DNA from: Methanobacteriota archaeon
Lineage (GTDB): Archaea; Thermoplasmatota; Poseidoniia; Poseidoniales; Thalassarchaeaceae
Direction of reading: 5' to 3'
Length of the DNA: 9,106 nt
NCBI GenBank assembly: GCA_014384685.1
Contig: JACNFL010000131.1
Coordinates: 1-9,106, forward strand
Position numbers and translations under genes: made by a program. Under the pieces are notes generated by a model. The model was not told where the DNA came from. It saw only the letters and a program-made list of their open reading frames with translations, and did no database searches. Below, in pieces: positions 4,900 to 9,106 of this stretch (position 1 is its first letter; the number at the start of each line of letters is the position of its first letter).

Positions 4900-7182
4900 C
4901 TAAAGTCGTTCCATTTCGTGTCGGTGTGCGTCCACCGAACAAATCGCCGCCATGTGAACTACTTCTCGAACTCCATCACCTTGTTGAAGGATTTGTACTG
5001 GTTTTGCCATTCCTTCAAGAATAGGGCCAGTCATCTCTGCATCTCCAAGATGGTCAAGTAATTTGTATGCGATATTTGCCGCGGCAAGATTGGGGCAAAT
5101 GAGGACATTTGCCGCGCCATCAAATTCCATGAAAGGATATTGTTTCTGAATATCCTCTAGAAGAGCAGTATCAGCTTGCATTGGTCCATCAATCAAGATG
5201 CTTGGATCTAATTCGCGAGCGATATCAATTGCATCCTCAAGTCGAGTTGAGCGTAGCCCACGACTTGAGCCAAAATTAGAGAAAGATAGGAGCGCTACTT
5301 TCGGTTTAATTCCAAAGCGCTTCGCCACGCGTGCTGTTTGAACACATATTTCAGCCAAAGTTCGAGCATCTGGATAGACATTTACTGTCGCATCTCCGAT
5401 GAACAACAATTTACCATTGACAGCCATCATGTACATTCCAACAACCCGATGCGCTTCTTTTGAGGTTCCAATCACCTCTAGACAAGGCTTGAGAAATGTT
5501 GGGTAGGCGCGAGTCAAACCACCAACAAAACCGTCAGCGTCTCCTACTTCGACCATCATTGCACCAAAGTAAGTACGAGATTTCAGTATTCTTTGGGCAT
5601 CAATAACAGTCAATCCTTTGCGGCTTCGCATCTCAAATAATGCGTCACGATAGGACCCCTTTCGTCGAGGGTCATGAATCGGGTTAATCACCTCACATTC
5701 AAAATCAAGGTTGTATTCTTCCTTGAGAGCATCAATAACATCAGGGCGACCCAAAAGAATGGGAGTACAAACATTCTCATGAGCCAACTCATATGCAGCC
5801 CGCAAGATGTGAGGGTCATCACCTTCAGGGAAAACAATTCTCTTGAGAGAAGATTTGGCGCGATTCATAACAGTGCGCATTACTGAATGAGTTAATCCTA
5901 ACCGTGCTTCAAGTTCTTCTTGATACGATGTCATGTTAAATATTGATTTTGGAATTCCTGCAACACCATCTTCAACGGCTGCTTTCGCAACTGCTGAGGC
6001 AACGCCCACGAGTACGCGTCTGTCAAACGGTTTTGGAATGATGTAGTCCTTTCCGAAGGAGATGAAATCAAGGTCGTAGGCTTGGCTGACTTCCTCTGGT
6101 ACGGCTTCTTTAGCCAAGTCGGCAAGTGCGCGGGTTGCGGCCATTCTCATATTTGGAGTAATTTTTGTAGCCATGCAGTCAAGTGCGCCACGGAAAATAT
6201 ACGGGAACCCTAGAACATTGTTTACTTGATTGGGGAAATCCGAGCGCCCGCTAGCAACGATTGCATCAGGGCGGGCCGCCAAAGCGATATCTGGCATGAT
6301 TTCAGGATCAGGGTTCGCTAATGCGAAAATTATCGGTTTTTCAGCCATTGCACGGAGCATATCTGGACTAACAATATCTCCTTTTGAAAGACCTAGGAAT
6401 ATATCGGCACCGGCCATCGCGGAGGAAAGGTCTCCTTCGTCTATATCACGAGAGAATCTTTCTTTTTCAGCAGATAGTTTACCAGCCTCAGACCGCTTTT
6501 TGGTGATGATTCCTTTGGAATCAATCATCTTGATATTGTCAATATTTACTCCGAGTTGTAACCAGTGGTCAGCACAAGAAATCGCTGATGCACCAGCCCC
6601 AGATATTACCACTTTCACTTGTGAAATTTCTTTGCCAACTAATTCAAGAGAATTTAGCATGGCGGCTCCAGATATGATTGCGGTGCCATGTTGATCGTCA
6701 TGCATTACTGGAATATCTAATTCTTCTTTCAAACGGCGCTCAATTTCAAAGCATTCAGGGGCTTTGATGTCTTCTAGATTAATACCACCAAATGTTGGTG
6801 CAATTCGTTTCACCGTTTCAACAAATTTGTCCACATCTGTTTCATCGATTTCAATATCAAACACGTCGATATCAGCGAATGCCTTGAACAATAATCCCTT
6901 ACCTTCCATAACTGGTTTACTAGCCAGAGCGCCAATATTTCCTAATCCAAGTACTGCGGTACCGTTGGTGATAACAGCCACAAGATTCCCTTTAGCGGTA
7001 TATCGATAGGCATTATTCTGATTTTTTTCAATTTCTAAACAGGGATAGGCAACTCCAGGTGAATAAGCAAGCGAGAGGTCGCGCTGTGTCGCGTGCGGCT
7101 TGGTCGGGATGGTCTTCATTTTTCCAAAAGGCTTTGCTGAGTGGTAATCCAGCGCATCTTGGCGGATTTTTTCCTCTTTCAC
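4900..7182 (-). CDS. maeB: NADP-type malic enzyme fused to a phosphotransacetylase-like domain
   Basis: From a GTG at 7182 this is a 760-residue protein, close to the 759 residues of E. coli MaeB. It converts malate to pyruvate, CO2 and reduced cofactor in the cytoplasm. Numbering from the upstream TTG at 7245 (781 residues): the malic domain has catalytic Tyr in AYSPGVA (60-66), [14 protein letters not shown] (94-107), KPVMEGKG (110-117), metal-binding [12 protein letters not shown] (155-166), DDQHGTAI (183-190), a Rossmann motif SGAGASA (215-221) and [10 protein letters not shown] (339-348). The C-terminal part (about 468-775) is a phosphate acetyl/butyryltransferase-like domain: [22 protein letters not shown] (652-661), [11 protein letters not shown] (685-695). 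In E. coli this domain is regulatory and responds to acetyl-CoA; the same role here is inference. GTG is preferred because the family aligns from IRQDALDYH and GGAGATGA precedes it. It is probably the first gene of an operon with the decarboxylase. Confidence 0.95.
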   Translation of the reverse strand: MKEEKIRQDALDYHSAKPFGKMKTIPTKPHATQRDLSLAYSPGVAYPCLEIEKNQNNAYRYTAKGNLVAVITNGTAVLGLGNIGALASKPVMEGKGLLFKAFADIDVFDIEIDETDVDKFVETVKRIAPTFGGINLEDIKAPECFEIERRLKEELDIPVMHDDQHGTAIISGAAMLNSLELVGKEISQVKVVISGAGASAISCADHWLQLGVNIDNIKMIDSKGIITKKRSEAGKLSAEKERFSRDIDEGDLSSAMAGADIFLGLSKGDIVSPDMLRAMAEKPIIFALANPDPEIMPDIALAARPDAIVASGRSDFPNQVNNVLGFPYIFRGALDCMATKITPNMRMAATRALADLAKEAVPEEVSQAYDLDFISFGKDYIIPKPFDRRVLVGVASAVAKAAVEDGVAGIPKSIFNMTSYQEELEARLGLTHSVMRTVMNRAKSSLKRIVFPEGDDPHILRAAYELAHENVCTPILLGRPDVIDALKEEYNLDFECEVINPIHDPRRKGSYRDALFEMRSRKGLTVIDAQRILKSRTYFGAMMVEVGDADGFVGGLTRAYPTFLKPCLEVIGTSKEAHRVVGMYMMAVNGKLLFIGDATVNVYPDARTLAEICVQTARVAKRFGIKPKVALLSFSNFGSSRGLRSTRLEDAIDIARELDPSILIDGPMQADTALLEDIQKQYPFMEFDGAANVLICPNLAAANIAYKLLDHLGDAEMTGPILEGMAKPVQILQQGDGVREVVHMAAICSVDAHRHEMERL

Positions 7183-7189
7183 GGGATGC

Positions 7190-7197
7190 TCATCTCC
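7190..7197 (-). promoter_or_regulatory. Shine-Dalgarno-like site supporting the maeB GTG start
   Basis: GGAGATGA on the minus strand is 7 bases before the GTG at 7182. Together with the protein alignment it argues for that start over the TTG at 7245, which has no such site. Confidence 0.5.
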
Positions 7198-7266
7198 GAT
7201 GTCGTTTTGAATCGGCCCCACTACTATGATATTTGCATTGCCCAACCCTTTGAGTCAAATTTTAGA

Positions 7267-7272
7267 TTAAAA
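7267..7272 (-). promoter_or_regulatory. Weak TATA-like element upstream of maeB
   Basis: On the minus strand TTTTAA lies about 25 bp before the TTG at 7245. If it is the promoter, the transcript would start close to that TTG and carry a leader of roughly 60 bases before the preferred GTG at 7182. The match to a TATA box is poorer than for the AATATATAC elements elsewhere in the window. Confidence 0.3.
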
Positions 7273-7279
7273 CTCTCTA

Positions 7280-7296
7280 TGTATACGAAGTATACA
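7280..7296. promoter_or_regulatory. Perfect palindrome, candidate operator between divergent genes
   Basis: TGTATAC, spacer GAA, GTATACA: 7-bp perfect arms with a 3-base spacer, in the intergenic region between maeB (minus) and the propeller gene (plus). This is the size and symmetry bound by a dimeric helix-turn-helix regulator. It lies just upstream of the weak maeB TATA element and 53 bp before the ATG at 7349, so it could act on either gene. Its own TATGTATA could also serve as a plus-strand TATA box. Confidence 0.55.
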
Positions 7297-7348
7297 GGTG
7301 GTCCATGAAGCCATTTCCTTCATAAGTAATGCAGAAAGCGTTGCACGT

Positions 7349-9106
7349 ATGGTTCAAAGTCATAGAACGACAGTCCCCCTTTTTCTTGTCGGCTTGATGC
7401 TAATCGCATCGTTGACCCCTGTTTTGCAATTAGGGACAGCGATAAATCACCGAAATGCTGTTGAATGGGGTTCAGGAGGATTCAATGATACTGGCTGGAT
7501 AAGTCTCGATGCTGTTGGTGCAGATCCAGCAAGCGGAATACTTGCTGAAGGGGATTTACATCTCACACTAGCACCCGGTGCAATAGTTGAGAATTTGTCA
7601 TTTGAAGTCCGAGTTAACGGTTCAAATGGTACTTGGGTAGAACAACCTCAACTCTCATTTGTTGATACTCAAACACAAATCATGGATTGGAGGGGATTAG
7701 GCGGTTTTGGTCAACAGAATGACTTGATGGGCGCAGACCCTTACTCTTCTCGTCTAACTCCTAATGCTAATGCTGGAGCATCTTGGTTACTTCCCGGTGA
7801 TGCTGAAGTTACTGATTTGGTTGTTGAGGCATTGAGGCCCGCTGATGCATATGTGACTTTCACACCATTCACTCTTGATGTAAGTGCTACGGCACTTCAT
7901 CCTGAAGATGGCCGCTTGTATCTATTGATTAATGAGACATTAGTCCAACTTGATGCAACCAATGACCCACCAGTTATTGAGTTGGCAGAGAACATTACTG
8001 GAGCGAGTACTATGGTTGTTGATACCATCAATGACATGCTTCTAGTTTCGATTGAGGATGATGTAACACAATTCCGCGCTTGGTCGTTAACAGATTCTAC
8101 AGAGTTGTCCGGACCTTTCACCATAGAGGGTGGCCTCACAACAGATCAGCATGTAACTTCTATGATGGCTGATTCAGGAGGATTAGTTTGGGCAGGAACA
8201 AACGAGGCAGATTTGATAGTTGCTGGTGTTAACGTTACGAGCAACCCCTCAGCCGGTTCTGATACTGTTACAGATATGCTAGAGGTTGGTGGCGTGGTTT
8301 ACCTCGCTACCGATGGTGGTGGCGTTATGCGTTACGACACATCAAGTAGTCAATGGCTTTCCTCTTGGGATACTCAAAACTCGTTACCAAGTGACAGTGT
8401 AGTTCAATTAGAATTGATGAACGGTATCCTAATGATTGGATTAGCAGATGCTGGAATTGTGCGCTACAATGTAGCAACTAGTTCATGGCTAGCCACTTGG
8501 ACTGATGCAAATTGGCTTGATTCAAACGATGTTCGCGGAATGGCTCAAAGTGGGGAATGGTTACACATTTTGGCTGGTGATACACTTCATTTTTACAACA
8601 TGACTATGGGTGCATTTTCTACTAGTAAGGCACTACAAGATATTGGTTTAGTGCGCGATGGAGTAGATTTGATTACTTGGCCAAACGGTGGTGTGAGGTC
8701 ACCAGGAGTAGACACTATTCTTGTTGGAGATGGTGGTGGAAGTTTCGCACTTATCGAACCAGCGACACCACCGACTCACGCTTCTACAATGTTACTAGCT
8801 TCTGGGCCAACTAGCACAGTAATGCATGATGCATTGGAAGTGAACAATGTGGTTTGGGTTGCTGGAAATGAAGTTATTGATCGCTTTGATAAACAATTGA
8901 ATCATTGGTTAACACCAATCGAAACCGGTACAATCAATCAGGCATTAGAAACCGATGGTAATTCGGTTTGGGTAGCAACTAGTGATCATGGAATCTATAA
9001 TTTCGCGTTTAATGGAAGCCAAATAGCTCATCTAATGATTAGTGATAATCTAAACTCAAATGATGCTGATTATCTAGCCTTTGATGTAACTAGATCGACA
9101 GAGGTT
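7349..9106 (+). CDS. Large secreted beta-propeller-repeat protein, 3' end outside window
   Basis: An open frame of 586 codons runs from the ATG at 7349 to the window edge without a stop, so this is only the N-terminal part. The protein starts MVQSHRTT, then a hydrophobic stretch (about 9-27) ending near QLGTA, which reads as a Sec signal peptide. Residues about 35-180 form an unassigned beta-rich domain. From about 180 on, repeats of the two-component-regulator-propeller kind appear: VYLATDGGGVMRYDTSSSQW (317-336), LMIGLADAGIVRYNVATSSW (361-380) and VWVATSDHGIYNFAFNGSQ (540-558), most followed by a LPSDSV/LDSNDV-like turn. The mature part is rich in Asp, Thr, Ser and Asn. No enzymatic motif is visible; a cell-surface binding or adhesion role is inference. 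A GTG at 7298 in the same frame would add 17 residues, but the ATG places the signal peptide normally. Confidence 0.85.
   Translation, partial: MVQSHRTTVPLFLVGLMLIASLTPVLQLGTAINHRNAVEWGSGGFNDTGWISLDAVGADPASGILAEGDLHLTLAPGAIVENLSFEVRVNGSNGTWVEQPQLSFVDTQTQIMDWRGLGGFGQQNDLMGADPYSSRLTPNANAGASWLLPGDAEVTDLVVEALRPADAYVTFTPFTLDVSATALHPEDGRLYLLINETLVQLDATNDPPVIELAENITGASTMVVDTINDMLLVSIEDDVTQFRAWSLTDSTELSGPFTIEGGLTTDQHVTSMMADSGGLVWAGTNEADLIVAGVNVTSNPSAGSDTVTDMLEVGGVVYLATDGGGVMRYDTSSSQWLSSWDTQNSLPSDSVVQLELMNGILMIGLADAGIVRYNVATSSWLATWTDANWLDSNDVRGMAQSGEWLHILAGDTLHFYNMTMGAFSTSKALQDIGLVRDGVDLITWPNGGVRSPGVDTILVGDGGGSFALIEPATPPTHASTMLLASGPTSTVMHDALEVNNVVWVAGNEVIDRFDKQLNHWLTPIETGTINQALETDGNSVWVATSDHGIYNFAFNGSQIAHLMISDNLNSNDADYLAFDVTRSTEV

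Noticed and set aside
5674..7009. Plus-strand open frames within maeB (5674-5886, 6230-6694, 6764-7009)
   Set aside because: They are antisense shadows of a strongly conserved gene, with biased Ser/Ile-rich translations.
7897..8139. Minus-strand open frame inside the propeller gene
   Set aside because: It is antisense to a long open frame with a signal peptide and repeats, and is a chance shadow.
1..9106. tRNA, rRNA or riboswitch genes
   Set aside because: No cloverleaf, conserved rRNA segment or recognised riboswitch pattern was seen in the intergenic regions on either strand.

Overview
The window looks archaeal, most likely a planktonic marine euryarchaeon of the Marine Group II / Poseidoniales type (Thermoplasmatota). 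This placement is inferred from gene content and promoter architecture, not from a marker gene. Two genes have a TATA-like box with the same 9-mer (AATATATAC) centred about 26-27 bp before the start codon and no Shine-Dalgarno site, the archaeal leaderless pattern. Genes inside operons carry purine-rich Shine-Dalgarno sites instead. A large secreted beta-propeller protein and a lipobox lipoprotein fit such an organism.

Left part (1-2416): a two-gene plus-strand unit encodes a small membrane protein with a C-terminal winged helix (383-928) and an acyltransferase-3 family membrane enzyme (961-2226). The unit is enclosed by an imperfect 96-bp inverted repeat (105-200 and 2321-2416; 86 of 96 positions match by hand, without gaps). 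Inside each arm is a hairpin built from the same GGATGGGG/CCCC-type stem. No transposase or integrase is visible. This flanked cassette is the most unusual structure in the window. The far left also has a short 23-bp tandem repeat.

Middle (2418-7245, all minus strand): a divergently promoted malic enzyme-phosphotransacetylase fusion (MaeB type) is followed after 46 bp by a group II PLP-dependent decarboxylase (glutamate/cysteine sulfinate/aspartate decarboxylase family), probably as one operon. Downstream, from its own TATA promoter, comes a lipoprotein with an SGNH/GDSL-like hydrolase domain. It converges on the acyltransferase gene, and its stop codon lies one base from the right inverted-repeat arm. 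An acyltransferase-3 beside an SGNH-like hydrolase suggests surface acylation chemistry, which is inference only.

Right (7246-9106): a 103-bp intergenic region contains a perfect palindrome (7-bp arms, 3-bp spacer), a candidate operator for maeB and/or the divergent gene. From 7349 to the window edge runs the first 586 codons of a secreted, propeller-repeat protein whose 3' end lies outside the window.
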